NCBI GenBank assembly: GCA_023437225.1
Contig: JAEZGS010000007.1
Location: 12,052-76,051, forward strand
DNA: 64,000 nt
Direction: 5' to 3'
From: Bacteroidota bacterium
GTDB lineage: Bacteria; Bacteroidota; Bacteroidia; Chitinophagales; Chitinophagaceae
Below, in pieces: positions 18,009 to 26,415 of this stretch. The position numbers were made by a program, and so were the translations under genes. The notes under the pieces are model-generated. The model did no database searches, was not told the DNA's origin, and worked only from the letters and a program-made list of their open reading frames with translations. Within the stretch, counting starts at the first letter, position 1. Every line of letters starts with the position of its first letter.

Positions 18009-18452
18009 GTCAATGAAAGGAATGATTGAAATATCACCATTCTTTTCAAGCACCGCATATTTGATCTGCTCCATGCGTTCGATCCCAAATTTATTTCGAG
18101 CAGACTCAAGTATGTCCTCTTCTTCAATTCGGCATTTCTCGATACGTTTTTGCAGCGGTTGGCCATTCTCTACGACAATCATCGGCATACCTTCAGCCAC
18201 TTTATCAAATAACTTGAACTTATTTTTCAGGTTCGAAAGAATCAGGTCCACACCGATAAGCGTTGCAATGAGTATAAATGCTCCGGTTACAGAATAGTCT
18301 TCCCCTACAAGTGCCTGCTGCGTTACTTCACTGATGATCAGTAAAAGGATAAAATCAAATGTTGTGGTTTGCGACAAACTTCTTTTGCCGATGATCCTGA
18401 ATACAATCAGCAGGAATATATAAATGATCACACCTCTGAAAACGGGATTCAT
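17967..18452 (-). CDS. DUF421/YetF-type membrane protein
   Basis: 161 residues. Three membrane helices (about 5-20, 33-48, 56-73) precede the soluble DUF421 domain, with ARNKFGIERMEQIKYAVLEKNGDISIIP being the typical region. YetF-like proteins are widespread and their biochemical role is unknown; B. subtilis relatives are linked to germination or stress. The last residues (DETEKRKTETSKRK) are encoded by the pyrimidine array at 17967-18008, so the natural end may have been extended by the repeat. It starts 1 bp after the neighbouring unknown gene ends on the same strand. Confidence 0.85.
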   Translation of the reverse strand: MNPVFRGVIIYIFLLIVFRIIGKRSLSQTTTFDFILLLIISEVTQQALVGEDYSVTGAFILIATLIGVDLILSNLKNKFKLFDKVAEGMPMIVVENGQPLQKRIEKCRIEEEDILESARNKFGIERMEQIKYAVLEKNGDISIIPFIDETEKRKTETSKRK

Positions 18453-18453
18453 A

Positions 18454-18957
18454 TTATGGATAGATTAATTGTGAAATCGAAAAACGTGTATGACCGGCCA
18501 TAATGTTTGTGTTGTATCGACCTGCCTTTCGGGCCTCTGTGTAGAATGTGATTGTCATATCGCCACTGCCGTCGAATACAAAAAAATGCTTTCCATTTTC
18601 CACGGCCTGTTGTGTAGGCTCGGGACTTATGTTCCTGATCTCAACATTACTAATGTAAGATTGAGGCAATACTATCACAGCGTTGCGCTGTACATTACTC
18701 AGTTTAAACCGCATTTCAATCTGATTCTGTATTCGCGCAAATCGTTGGTATTCCAATGTATGCCCGTCTACTCTTTCGGATGCCTTGCTAAGTATGCCGG
18801 TGCCGCACACGCCAAGGGCTGACAGCACAAGAAATAGGAACAACAGGCCCCAACCAATGCGTTGTATGGGCCATGACTTTTCGGCTAGTTTTATGTCTTC
18901 ATCCAATTCAAGCGAATGCGTAATGGTTTCCGACTGTGCCATATTTTTAAATTTCAT
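18454..18957 (-). CDS. Unknown single-pass membrane protein
   Basis: About 167 residues, no family recognised. An acidic N-terminus (about 1-30) is followed by one membrane segment (GWGLLFLFLVLSALGVCG, about 36-53) and a C-terminal domain of about 110 residues rich in beta-type segments, likely outside the cytoplasm. The ATG at 18957 lies 2 bp after the Nei-family gene stop; an ATG at 18942 is an equally plausible start. The gene order Nei, this gene, YetF-like, with gaps of 2 and 1 bp, indicates one transcript. Confidence 0.65.
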   Translation of the reverse strand: MKFKNMAQSETITHSLELDEDIKLAEKSWPIQRIGWGLLFLFLVLSALGVCGTGILSKASERVDGHTLEYQRFARIQNQIEMRFKLSNVQRNAVIVLPQSYISNVEIRNISPEPTQQAVENGKHFFVFDGSGDMTITFYTEARKAGRYNTNIMAGHTRFSISQLIYP

Positions 18958-18959
18958 TG

Positions 18960-19691
18960 TCAATCATATCTCTTCATACATTGCTCGCAGTAATACGCCT
19001 TCCTTTTTCGTTTGCCGAGCGTGCCAATGTTATAGGGAATTTTATCTCGGGGGCAGATGCGTTGCCGGTGAGCCAGCCAGTGCTTTTTCAATTCAAATTT
19101 CTTCTTCCATTCAAGAAACTCGAAGCTATAGATTCTTGCCTGGCGTATCATCTCACCTAGCAGTCTGGGTGGCAAAGCACCGACGCGACTTAACGGATGA
19201 ATCTTAAGACGGAAGAGAACCTCATTCTTAATGATATTACCAACTCCCGAGAATATATCCTGGTCAAGTAATGCGTCGCATGCATATTCATCAGGTTTGG
19301 CCAGAACCTTTTTTCGGGCAGATCGTGGATTCCAGGTGTCGCTCATTACGTCGGCACTCCAATCGTACACTTCATCAAGATCTTCGTCAATGATCACAAT
19401 CGCCGCAGCATAAAAGTTAAGTTCTCCATTTGTGAATCCGAGATGTAAACGGGCAGGACTTTCTTTGCTTTCATTTATTCGATAGGTTCCAAACAGAAGG
19501 AAATGTACCCGGACTGTAAAATCTTTAAAGCAAATAAGAAAATGTTTACCCCAGGTTTTGAAGTCTATGATCTTCTTATTTAGTAGCCGGGATTGATCTA
19601 TCCGGCTATTGCCAGTTACTTCAATAACTTTCTTGCCTTTGAAAGCAGCAACTTCTTCTTTCAATATGACCATGGAAGGACCTTCAGGCAT
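18960..19691 (-). CDS. Fpg/Nei-family DNA glycosylase with altered zinc finger
   Basis: Removes oxidised bases and nicks the abasic site. 243 residues, beginning MPEGPS with the catalytic N-terminal Pro2 and Glu3 after Met removal; the H2TH part is SGVGNIIKNEVLFRLKIHPLSRVGAL. The C-terminal finger is unusual: the first CxxC reads CPRD, while the second is CEQC. A His four residues before the first Cys (HRQRIC) could complete an HCCC site, similar in composition to the CHCC finger of NEIL2. Substrate range cannot be read from sequence. First gene of a three-gene unit. Confidence 0.88.
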   Translation of the reverse strand: MPEGPSMVILKEEVAAFKGKKVIEVTGNSRIDQSRLLNKKIIDFKTWGKHFLICFKDFTVRVHFLLFGTYRINESKESPARLHLGFTNGELNFYAAAIVIIDEDLDEVYDWSADVMSDTWNPRSARKKVLAKPDEYACDALLDQDIFSGVGNIIKNEVLFRLKIHPLSRVGALPPRLLGEMIRQARIYSFEFLEWKKKFELKKHWLAHRQRICPRDKIPYNIGTLGKRKRKAYYCEQCMKRYD

Positions 19692-19724
19692 GCGATCTTT
19701 CTCATATGATAGTCAATTCTTATT

Positions 19725-19741
19725 CCCGGATGCTATCCGGG
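19725..19741. other. Short inverted repeat
   Basis: CCCGGAT-GCT-ATCCGGG, a perfect 7-bp stem with a 3-base loop, between the lipoprotein gene and the Nei-family gene (both minus). There is no T-run on the minus strand after it, so it is not a clear terminator. Confidence 0.4.
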
Positions 19742-19750
19742 TTATATAAA

Positions 19751-19827
19751 GAAAATGGGAACCAGGAAGCCTTGCATATACTTCCCAATTCCCATTCGGA
19801 ATTCTCAATTCTCAATTCCCAATTCCG
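19751..19827. repeat. Tandem array after the lipoprotein gene
   Basis: Plus-strand units AATTCCC, AATTCTC, AATTCTC, AATTCCC, AATTCCG (19785-19827) touch the lipoprotein stop codon at 19828; read on the minus strand they are purine-rich GGGAATT/GAGAATT heptamers. A short purine stretch at 19752-19770 faces them. Confidence 0.7.
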
Positions 19828-20715
19828 TTACTGCACTACCAGTGTGGTAGGGCATTTCCAGCCGATAACATGTTGCTCGTAAGCATCACTGTTGGCATCA
19901 CTCGCTACTTCGTACTTTATAAGATTGCCCGATCCATCGGTCTGATGATTTTTATAATACACATTATGCACCTCATAGTCATCTTCCCAGACCACCTTTG
20001 ATTGAGTGCGTACATTCACAGGACTCAGCGATGGAAGCCATCCCATATATTGGGCAAGTGTGAATGTATTCCGGTTGAAACCACGAGGTTCGTCGAGGTA
20101 TATTTGATTACCTGCAGTTGCGCCCGTATTGTATTTATATTCAATGTAACCGGGAGTTGTACCATTTGAAGGAAGTTCCTGAATTCGGGTTACATTACCA
20201 GATCTGTCGTACGTGAATTTGCTCACAAGCTCGGTACCCTGAAATTGCACACGCATTGTGGACAGTCGTGTTCCGTTATATTGAAATGTTGTGGGCAGGA
20301 AATTCTCATTCGGCGAGTTCCCATCGACAATTGAAACCAGGTTGCCCTTTTTATCAAAGTTTGCAATCAGGATGGTATCTGAAGGTGATGAAGAAGACGT
20401 GAATGCCACGCGGTTCTTCTGCCAATGAACATTCATGTCCAAATGTTCACTGATCATAATGGAATAAATGCCAGCACTGATCGTTTTAACCTGCCCGGTT
20501 ATCGGATCAAATGTTTTACTAAAAGCCTGAGTACTGCTTGCGGGATCTGCAATAGCAGAGAGTGAATAATTTTCAGATTGACAAACAACTCCCTGAGGTT
20601 TTTGGCGACTTGCCTGCAATTCAGCTTCGGGATTCAACTCATTCACTTTAGTACAAGAGGATGAACTAATTAAGACTCCCGCGATCAATGCGCACGATAA
20701 ACTAACTCTCTTCAT
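19828..20715 (-). CDS. Lipoprotein, unknown function
   Basis: 295 residues with a lipoprotein signal (SSSSC, lipidated Cys about 21). The body consists of repeated short beta elements of the form YNGTRLSTMRVQFQG and FTYDRSGNVTRIQE, which resemble the RHS-like repeats in DUF4595-type Bacteroidota lipoproteins; this family link is tentative. The protein is exported to the outer membrane or periplasm. It is alone on its transcript and followed at once by a heptamer array. Confidence 0.7.
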   Translation of the reverse strand: MKRVSLSCALIAGVLISSSSCTKVNELNPEAELQASRQKPQGVVCQSENYSLSAIADPASSTQAFSKTFDPITGQVKTISAGIYSIMISEHLDMNVHWQKNRVAFTSSSSPSDTILIANFDKKGNLVSIVDGNSPNENFLPTTFQYNGTRLSTMRVQFQGTELVSKFTYDRSGNVTRIQELPSNGTTPGYIEYKYNTGATAGNQIYLDEPRGFNRNTFTLAQYMGWLPSLSPVNVRTQSKVVWEDDYEVHNVYYKNHQTDGSGNLIKYEVASDANSDAYEQHVIGWKCPTTLVVQ

Positions 20716-21030
20716 AAAACAAGGTTTAGAGGTAAGACTAAAGGTTTGTGGTCATTACCAGTTAATAATTGATTAAGCACATGGTCTTTTGCGGGATAGT
20801 TGGATGTGTGGATAAGCAGGATGTGCAAAGCCTGTGCCTACGGTTGTTGATCGAATGAAAAACACAGGTTCTCTTCTTTCAATGTACGGCTGAAATTCAA
20901 GCTGGCAAAGGATTTCACTAGATTTATTTATTTTTGAACGATGCAAATACATCGATGTTCAAACGCTTCCCAAAAGTGTGGAATTCCTAATCAGTATATG
21001 TCCGAAAATGAAGGTTTTACGTTTTTCCGC
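20716..21030. other. Intergenic stretch without a recognised gene
   Basis: About 315 bp upstream of the lipoprotein gene. I see no gene on either strand, no RNA gene and no repeat array. A plus-strand TATTTTTG near 20930-20937 matches the -7 box but no reading frame follows it. The promoter of the lipoprotein gene presumably lies here but is not identifiable. Confidence 0.5.
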
Positions 21031-21060
21031 TAACAAAAACAGGGAGCAGTTCACTCCCTG
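21031..21060 (-). terminator. Intrinsic terminator of the 63-residue membrane protein gene
   Basis: 7-bp stem CAGGGAG/CTCCCTG (21040-21046, 21054-21060) followed on the minus strand by TTTTTGTTA, 38 bp after the stop at 21098. Confidence 0.75.
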
Positions 21061-21097
21061 TGTGTAATCGTATCCACAACTGCATTAAGCCTTCAAA

Positions 21098-21289
21098 TCA
21101 GGTTGCTTTGTCGCGGGTGGTCCGGATCAGGCTGATTCCAGCGAAAAAGAAGATTGCGCCGAGTACGCCATAGATGACGATTTCTTTAATATCACGAGTG
21201 CCGCCACCATTCATAAAGTTCATGGCTGCTACTATCAGGCCCACGACTCCGAGAATCGTGAGGATTATACCTATCACTCTTTTTTCCAT
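21098..21289 (-). CDS. Small two-helix membrane protein
   Basis: 63 residues starting MEKRVIGIILTILG at the ATG 21289; the open frame extends further upstream but has no family-like residues. Two membrane helices (about 5-22 and 39-58) are joined by a short loop with MNGGGTRDIKEI. Small proteins of this type are common in Chitinophagaceae but I know no function. It has its own terminator and is divergent from the kinase-RapZ fusion gene, 64 bp away. Confidence 0.75.
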   Translation of the reverse strand: MEKRVIGIILTILGVVGLIVAAMNFMNGGGTRDIKEIVIYGVLGAIFFFAGISLIRTTRDKAT

Positions 21290-21341
21290 AGTGATTCTTT
21301 TTGTCAGAAGCTGCAATTCATATTCCATCCGCCAGTTATTG

Positions 21342-21349
21342 TATTTTTG
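21342..21349 (+). promoter_or_regulatory. -7 box (TATTTTTG) next to the start of the kinase-RapZ gene
   Basis: Exact match to TAnnTTTG ending 4 bases before the ATG at 21354. A leaderless mRNA is implied, or use of the second ATG at 21360. Confidence 0.45.
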
Positions 21350-21353
21350 CCCG

Positions 21354-22823
21354 ATGCAAATGATCCAAGAGGGAGTATCTGAACTTTTCAGGGCATTTAG
21401 TAAGCATGCCGATTTCACCGTTCATAAATTGCCACAGAGCGGCAGCGACCGGTCCTATTTCAGAATATTTTCCGGAAATGAGCAGTATATAGCTACGTTC
21501 GGCAATAATATCCGGGAGAATGCAACATTTCTTTACTTCAGTGAACATTTTCATGAAGCTGGTTGCCCTGTGCCTCAGATATTTGCTGTAAGCGAAGACA
21601 CACGTTTTTATTTGCAGGAAGATCTCGGCACTTCTTCACTACTGGACGTGCTTTTAGAAAAAGGTTATAGTGACGAGGTTTACCAGTTATTCAGGCAAAG
21701 TCTCCGGAAGCTTGCTCATATGCAGATCAAAGGGGACGAAGGTCTTGATTACAGCAATTGTATAACCAGTCGCGAATTCGGAAAACAGGCGATTACCAGC
21801 GATCTGCTTTACTTTAAATATTATTTTCTGGACACGTTGCAGATCCCGTACGATAAAGAAGTGCTGCTGGATGATTTTGATGCACTGTCTACTTACCTGG
21901 CAAGGGTGGATCATAAACATTTCATGTTTCGCGACTTTCAAAGCCGGAACATCATGGTGCGCAATGGCCTCACGTCTTTCATTGATTACCAGGGTGGGAT
22001 GAAAGGTGCGCTGCAATACGACGTGGCATCGCTGCTGTGGCAGGCAAAAGCAGACCTTCCGGATGCATGGAAAACGTCTTTACTTGATCACTATCTCGAT
22101 GATGTGGAAGTATTGCTCGACCAGTCGCTCGATCGGACGAGGTTTGTAAGTCAGTATAATGGATATGTGCTGATTCGTATGTTGCAGGTTTTGGGTGCTT
22201 ATGGCTTTCGAGGTCTCTTCGAGCGCAAGGCTCATTTCATTAGTTCCATTCCCCTTGCTTTGAGAAACATGCGATGGTTCTCGCAAAACAAGCATATCGG
22301 TATTGCTGTCCCTGAGTTTGAAAGAATTCTAGAGGTGATCACTTCGGAAGAGGTATTGAATAGATTTGAAACGATCAGGGCCGATGAGGAAACGCCGCTG
22401 ATAGTAACCATCAATAGCTTCTCGTACAAGAAAGGGTTACCGCAGGATAATAGTGGAAACGGTGGCGGATTTGTGTTTGATTGCAGGGGCCTGCTCAACC
22501 CGGGCAGATTTGAAGAGTATAAGGCAGTAACTGGTCGCGATAAATCCGTTATCGACTTCCTCGAGCAACGGACAAAAATGAATGAGTTTCTAAACAATGT
22601 ATTCAACATTGTTGACATTTCCGTGGAGGATTACATCAGGCGCGGATTTGCAAGTTTGCAGGTAAGTTTTGGATGCACTGGTGGCCAACATCGAAGTGTT
22701 TATGCGGCAGAAGCGCTTGCACGTCACCTTCGCAATAAATTCAGAGTGAAGACGAATGTTCATCATATTGAACAGGAGTCAAAGAATTGGATCAACGGTG
22801 ATGCTTCTATAAAAAGTTCCTAA
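21354..22823 (+). CDS. Aminoglycoside-phosphotransferase-like kinase fused to RapZ C-terminal domain
   Basis: 489 residues. The N-terminal two thirds is an APH-type small-molecule kinase: KLPQSGSDRSYFRI at about 25-38, catalytic loop with D194 in FRDFQSRNI, and metal-binding D211 in DYQGG. From about 355 the RapZ C-terminal domain follows (NSFSYKKGLP, FDCRGLLNPGRF, FGCTGGQHRSVYAAEALA). In E. coli RapZ, this domain binds amino-sugar and small RNAs, preceded by a P-loop kinase-like domain; here that domain is replaced by an APH kinase. A role in sensing or phosphorylating a cell-wall sugar is inferred. The next gene overlaps by 1 base (TAATG). Confidence 0.88.
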   Translation: MQMIQEGVSELFRAFSKHADFTVHKLPQSGSDRSYFRIFSGNEQYIATFGNNIRENATFLYFSEHFHEAGCPVPQIFAVSEDTRFYLQEDLGTSSLLDVLLEKGYSDEVYQLFRQSLRKLAHMQIKGDEGLDYSNCITSREFGKQAITSDLLYFKYYFLDTLQIPYDKEVLLDDFDALSTYLARVDHKHFMFRDFQSRNIMVRNGLTSFIDYQGGMKGALQYDVASLLWQAKADLPDAWKTSLLDHYLDDVEVLLDQSLDRTRFVSQYNGYVLIRMLQVLGAYGFRGLFERKAHFISSIPLALRNMRWFSQNKHIGIAVPEFERILEVITSEEVLNRFETIRADEETPLIVTINSFSYKKGLPQDNSGNGGGFVFDCRGLLNPGRFEEYKAVTGRDKSVIDFLEQRTKMNEFLNNVFNIVDISVEDYIRRGFASLQVSFGCTGGQHRSVYAAEALARHLRNKFRVKTNVHHIEQESKNWINGDASIKSS

Positions 22824-23746
22824 TGTATTACATTGTTTACGGTGCGCTTTATCTTCTTTCGTTGTTACCGATGCCAATATTGTATTTGTTATCGGACTTT
22901 TTCTTCGTACTCATATACCATGTATTTGGTTACAGGAGAAATGTAGTTGAATCAAATCTTCGAATTGCATTTCCTGAGAAAAGCGATAGAGAAATTAAGA
23001 GCATCTCTAAAAAATTCTATGGCAATTTTGTTGACAACTTTATAGAGACACTTAAATACATTTCTGCGAGCAACGAATTTTTGCGAAAGCGATTTTCAGG
23101 AGACGCTGAAGTGTTGAATACACTCTATGAGAAAGGCAAGCGCTGCCAGGTGCATATGGGACACAATTTCAACTGGGAACTGGCCAACCTCAGCATTAGT
23201 TTTTTTTCACCCTATGTATTTCTTGGTGTTTATATGCCAGTAAAAAATAAGGTGATTGACCGATTGTTAAGAGGCTTGCGGTCAAAGAATGGCACAGTAC
23301 TTCTCCCTGCAACAAATATGAAAGAGACGATGTTGCAATACCGCGACCAGCAATATCTTCTTGGCCTGATCGCGGACCAGGTGCCAGGAAACGTTTCAAA
23401 AGCATACTGGCTGAATTTCTTCAATAAACCAACTCCCTTCGTTCAGGGTCCGGAGCGTGGCGCAAGAAGTGGGAATGTTCCCGTAGTATTCGCAAATATT
23501 GAGAAACGCAAACGAGGTTATTATCACATCAACCTGGAGTTGGCGAGCGAAGAGCCCGCAAACTTACCCGTGGGTGAACTTACGCGTCGATACAGGGATT
23601 ACCTCGAAGTAGTTATTCGTCGGAATCCCGACATGTGGCTGTGGAGCCATCGTCGTTGGAAACGTGAATGGAAGGAAGAATACAGGGATCGCTGGATAGA
23701 CAGCAATGAACCAAATATTGCGAATGCACCTGCATTGAAATATTAA
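22823..23746 (+). CDS. LpxL/HtrB-family lipid A acyltransferase
   Basis: Adds a secondary acyl chain to lipid A at the inner membrane. 307 residues with an N-terminal membrane anchor (about 5-33, LYLLSLLPMPILYLLSDFFFVL) and the catalytic HxxxxE motif in MGHNFNWE, with later ADQVPGN and WLNFFNKPTPFVQGPER segments typical of the family. It is translationally coupled to the kinase-RapZ gene through a 1-base overlap, an arrangement that joins envelope lipid synthesis with a putative sugar sensor. Followed 22 bp on by the convergent metallohydrolase gene. Confidence 0.9.
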   Translation: MYYIVYGALYLLSLLPMPILYLLSDFFFVLIYHVFGYRRNVVESNLRIAFPEKSDREIKSISKKFYGNFVDNFIETLKYISASNEFLRKRFSGDAEVLNTLYEKGKRCQVHMGHNFNWELANLSISFFSPYVFLGVYMPVKNKVIDRLLRGLRSKNGTVLLPATNMKETMLQYRDQQYLLGLIADQVPGNVSKAYWLNFFNKPTPFVQGPERGARSGNVPVVFANIEKRKRGYYHINLELASEEPANLPVGELTRRYRDYLEVVIRRNPDMWLWSHRRWKREWKEEYRDRWIDSNEPNIANAPALKY

Positions 23747-23768
23747 CACAGGCGCATTGCAATTTGAA

Positions 23769-25175
23769 TCAATTCAACAGGCTGTCGTCTTTTACAATTT
23801 CTATGCGTTGCTCCGTTTCAATGTTTTTGAATCCGCCAACTATGTTGCGAAGATTATGTATGCCCTGTCTCTTTAACCAGGAACTCGCTGTAACGCTTCT
23901 ATAGCCACTTGCGCAATGTATGTATAAGTTCTGTGTGTCTTCGATGTTTGCAATGCTCGCCGGGTCGGGCATTTCTTCGAGCGGAATGTTCACTGCATCT
24001 TTAACATGAGCGTTTGCAAATTCAGTTTCGCCGCGAACGTCAACAATAACAAGATGATCATCGAACGGAATATCCATCGCAAGTTCATCAGGCTCGACAT
24101 TGATGATCATATCAATTTGTTCACCGGCTTCTTTCCATGCGTCGAATCCCCCCTGGAGTATCCCCTTGAATTTATTGAAGCCAACACGAGCAAGACGAAT
24201 AATTGTTTCTTTCTCCTGACCAGCATCGGTGATGAGCAATATTGACTGGTCAAAGCGAATCAGATTACCAGCCCATTCTGCAAGTCTTCCATTCAGCCCG
24301 ATGTTCAATGATTCCGGCACAAATCCTTCGGTGAAAATCTCCGGTTGACGCGTGTCAAGGATGATAGACTCCGGCTCCTGTGCGGCTTCTTTGAACGATT
24401 CAATGGATAAAAAGGACAGCGCTCGTTCGAGTAATGAAGTAAGGCTTTCATACCCCTCTCGATTTATTCTTGCATTCTCTTCAAAGTAACGTGGCGGTTC
24501 ATTAAGTCCGGCCGTAACGGATTCAATGAATGATGTTCTGTCATTATGCTGCAAGGCATCATTGCTTAGCTTTTGTTCGCCGATAGTACTTTGTTTCTCG
24601 GGCCCAATGTTTTTACCGCAACTGCTTCCCGGTCCATGTGCAGGATAGACGATCACGTCATCTGGGAGTTTCAACAGTTTTTCATGCAATGAGTCGTACA
24701 ACATCGAAGCAAGTTCTTCAGTGCTGTTGTTGCCACTGCCAAGGTCGGGGCGTCCTACATCGTTGACAAAAAGCGTATCGCCTGAAAAAAGAGCATGCGG
24801 CTTTCCCGACTCATCAATCAAAAGATAACAGGTTGATTCAATAGTATGCCCTGGTGTATGCAGAGCGATGAGCTGTATGTTGCCAATGCGAAAAGTTTCT
24901 TTGTCGTGAGCACGATGAATGGGAAAGCGCGTCTGCGTGTTTGGACCAAAAACAATCGGCGCGCCCGTTGCTCTTTGAAGATCGAGATGGCCGCTTACAA
25001 AGTCAGCGTGGAAATGTGTTTCAAAGATATACCTGATGGTGGCATTGCGTTCTTTTGCCAGTTCGTGGTACACATCAGTATCACGAAGTGGATCGATGAT
25101 TGCTGCCTCACCATTACTCTCAATAAAATATGCCGCCTCACTAAGGCATGGTGTATAGAGTTGTTTAATGAACAT
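23769..25175 (-). CDS. Metallo-beta-lactamase-fold protein with two rhodanese domains (persulfide dioxygenase-like)
   Basis: 468 residues. The MBL domain (about 1-240) has the metal motif T53-H54-F-H56-A-D58-F-V-S-G-H63, the form found in ETHE1-like persulfide dioxygenases, plus HTPGHT and FSGDTLFVNDVGRPDL. Two rhodanese domains follow: the first (about 260-360) lacks the active Cys (LLITDAGQ), the second has C421 in IHCASGYRS. A role in oxidising glutathione or bacillithiol persulfide and moving sulfane sulfur is inferred from the family. An ArsR-type regulator is just upstream, separated by a terminator. Confidence 0.9.
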   Translation of the reverse strand: MFIKQLYTPCLSEAAYFIESNGEAAIIDPLRDTDVYHELAKERNATIRYIFETHFHADFVSGHLDLQRATGAPIVFGPNTQTRFPIHRAHDKETFRIGNIQLIALHTPGHTIESTCYLLIDESGKPHALFSGDTLFVNDVGRPDLGSGNNSTEELASMLYDSLHEKLLKLPDDVIVYPAHGPGSSCGKNIGPEKQSTIGEQKLSNDALQHNDRTSFIESVTAGLNEPPRYFEENARINREGYESLTSLLERALSFLSIESFKEAAQEPESIILDTRQPEIFTEGFVPESLNIGLNGRLAEWAGNLIRFDQSILLITDAGQEKETIIRLARVGFNKFKGILQGGFDAWKEAGEQIDMIINVEPDELAMDIPFDDHLVIVDVRGETEFANAHVKDAVNIPLEEMPDPASIANIEDTQNLYIHCASGYRSVTASSWLKRQGIHNLRNIVGGFKNIETEQRIEIVKDDSLLN

Positions 25176-25200
25176 GAACTAATTTTTGCGAAGTTAATAC

Positions 25201-25232
25201 ATCAAATAAAAATCCCGGCCGAAGCCGGGATT
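25201..25232 (-). terminator. Intrinsic terminator of the ArsR-type gene
   Basis: Perfect 9-bp GC-rich stem AATCCCGGC/GCCGGGATT (25211-25219, 25224-25232) with a 4-base loop, followed on the minus strand by TTTATTTGAT. It sits 25 bp after the regulator's stop and separates it from the persulfide dioxygenase-like gene. Confidence 0.85.
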
Positions 25233-25256
25233 GACACTGAACACTTAATAATATCG

Positions 25257-25601
25257 TTAAGCAGTAAGTGAATCAACAGAATCCATGATCTGTTGAACCT
25301 TGTCGTAATTTACCGTGTAAAATATATACTTTCCATCGCGGGTTGTTTTTACAATGCCCGCTCTTCTTAAGATTGCCAGGTGTTGTGATGCAACCGACTG
25401 TTCCAATCTAAGCTTAACGTATATCTCGGTAACTGTGATGCGTTGTTGTTCATTGATCAACTTAATGATCTGCTGCCTTAATTTATGATTAAGAGCACGA
25501 AGGATCATTGCTGCTTTCTTAACACTTAAAAAATCAACCTTAACCGCGGTATTCTCTTCCGCCGCTGTTATGGTCATTGAATAGTTATTGGAAACATTCA
25601 T
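25257..25601 (-). CDS. ArsR/SmtB-family transcriptional regulator
   Basis: 114 residues with the winged-helix layout: alpha helix AAMILRALNHKLRQQIIKLI, recognition helix SVASQHLAILRRAGIVKT, and wing RDGKYIFYTV. There is no Cys in the protein, so neither the metal-binding CxCxxC site nor the two-Cys persulfide sensor of BigR/SqrR is present. Any effector must bind differently. A GGAGAG ribosome binding site lies about 8 bases before the ATG. It could control the downstream metallohydrolase gene and itself. Confidence 0.88.
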   Translation of the reverse strand: MNVSNNYSMTITAAEENTAVKVDFLSVKKAAMILRALNHKLRQQIIKLINEQQRITVTEIYVKLRLEQSVASQHLAILRRAGIVKTTRDGKYIFYTVNYDKVQQIMDSVDSLTA

Positions 25602-25636
25602 GCTTGACTCTCCTTTTTTCTTCTGGTTCGAGTCAG

Positions 25637-25644
25637 CAAAATTA
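25637..25644 (-). promoter_or_regulatory. -7 box (TAATTTTG) of the ArsR-type gene
   Basis: Exact TAnnTTTG match on the minus strand, 35 bases before the ATG at 25601, leaving room for the GGAGAG ribosome binding site. Unlike the leaderless genes here, this one has a normal leader. Confidence 0.45.
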
Positions 25645-25707
25645 ACTTCATTTCAATTCACTATATGCTAAAAAGTAATTAAAAAACAATTTTTAATTCC
25701 TTGTGAT

Positions 25708-26415
25708 TCAGCGTTTCCTTGTATCGTGAAATGCCTTTAAATACTGGGGTTCGCTGTAAATCAGATTGTCAAACTGTTTTAATGAATACTTGTTTTCACT
25801 TAAATGAGCTAATTGACTTATACCGTAATCAATGTTGTTAAAAATTGCATTATCATGATTGATCAAATGCCTCACTTTTGCAGCACCTGACCCAAAAAAT
25901 AATATGATATGATCATTTAAAAGTTGATCAAAGGTTTTTTCATCAACAATGAAAGCAGCCGCATTTTGAACCTCTTCCAAATCATCGTTGTAAACGGCTG
26001 AAAAAACTTCCATTCGCCGGGCATCTATTAACGGACATAAAAGCAAGGGCTTGTTGTTGCTTGCACTTACCGGCTTTAACCCGTCATTTTGAACTACATT
26101 TTTTGCAGCTAAGGCCATTATCTTTAAGGTGCTTTCTGTAATAAGTGGTATCCCGGCAGCATAACAGATTCCTTTTGCAGTTGCCATACCCACACGTAAG
26201 CCCGTATAGGAACCGGGGCCCGCAGCAACTGCTACTGCATCAAGATTTCTTACCGTTTTCCCATGTTGTTGCATTACCTGGTTGATGGCCGTGTGTATCC
26301 AACCAGCATGATCCTTTTGAGATTCAAGCTGTGAATGCGCAATTATATTTCCTTCTAATGCCAATGCTATCTCAGCGCGCGATGAACTTGTATCAATGTT
26401 TAGTATGAGTGCCAT
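25708..26415 (-). CDS. tsaB: tRNA threonylcarbamoyladenosine protein TsaB
   Basis: Dimerisation partner of TsaD in the t6A37 tRNA modification complex. 235 residues with the ASKHA-type N-terminus MALILNIDTSSSRAEIAL and the family motifs AVAAGPGSYTGLRVGMATAKG and LCPLIDARRMEVFSA. Length and layout are normal. It begins directly after the stop of the degenerate dehydrogenase gene upstream (no gap), so the two are probably co-translated. Confidence 0.95.
   Translation of the reverse strand: MALILNIDTSSSRAEIALALEGNIIAHSQLESQKDHAGWIHTAINQVMQQHGKTVRNLDAVAVAAGPGSYTGLRVGMATAKGICYAAGIPLITESTLKIMALAAKNVVQNDGLKPVSASNNKPLLLCPLIDARRMEVFSAVYNDDLEEVQNAAAFIVDEKTFDQLLNDHIILFFGSGAAKVRHLINHDNAIFNNIDYGISQLAHLSENKYSLKQFDNLIYSEPQYLKAFHDTRKR

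Noticed and set aside
19725..19741. Terminator between lipoprotein and Nei-family genes
   Set aside because: Stem is only 7 bp and no T-run follows on the minus strand.
20930..20937. Promoter-like TATTTTTG in an intergenic stretch
   Set aside because: No open reading frame or RNA gene begins downstream on that strand.
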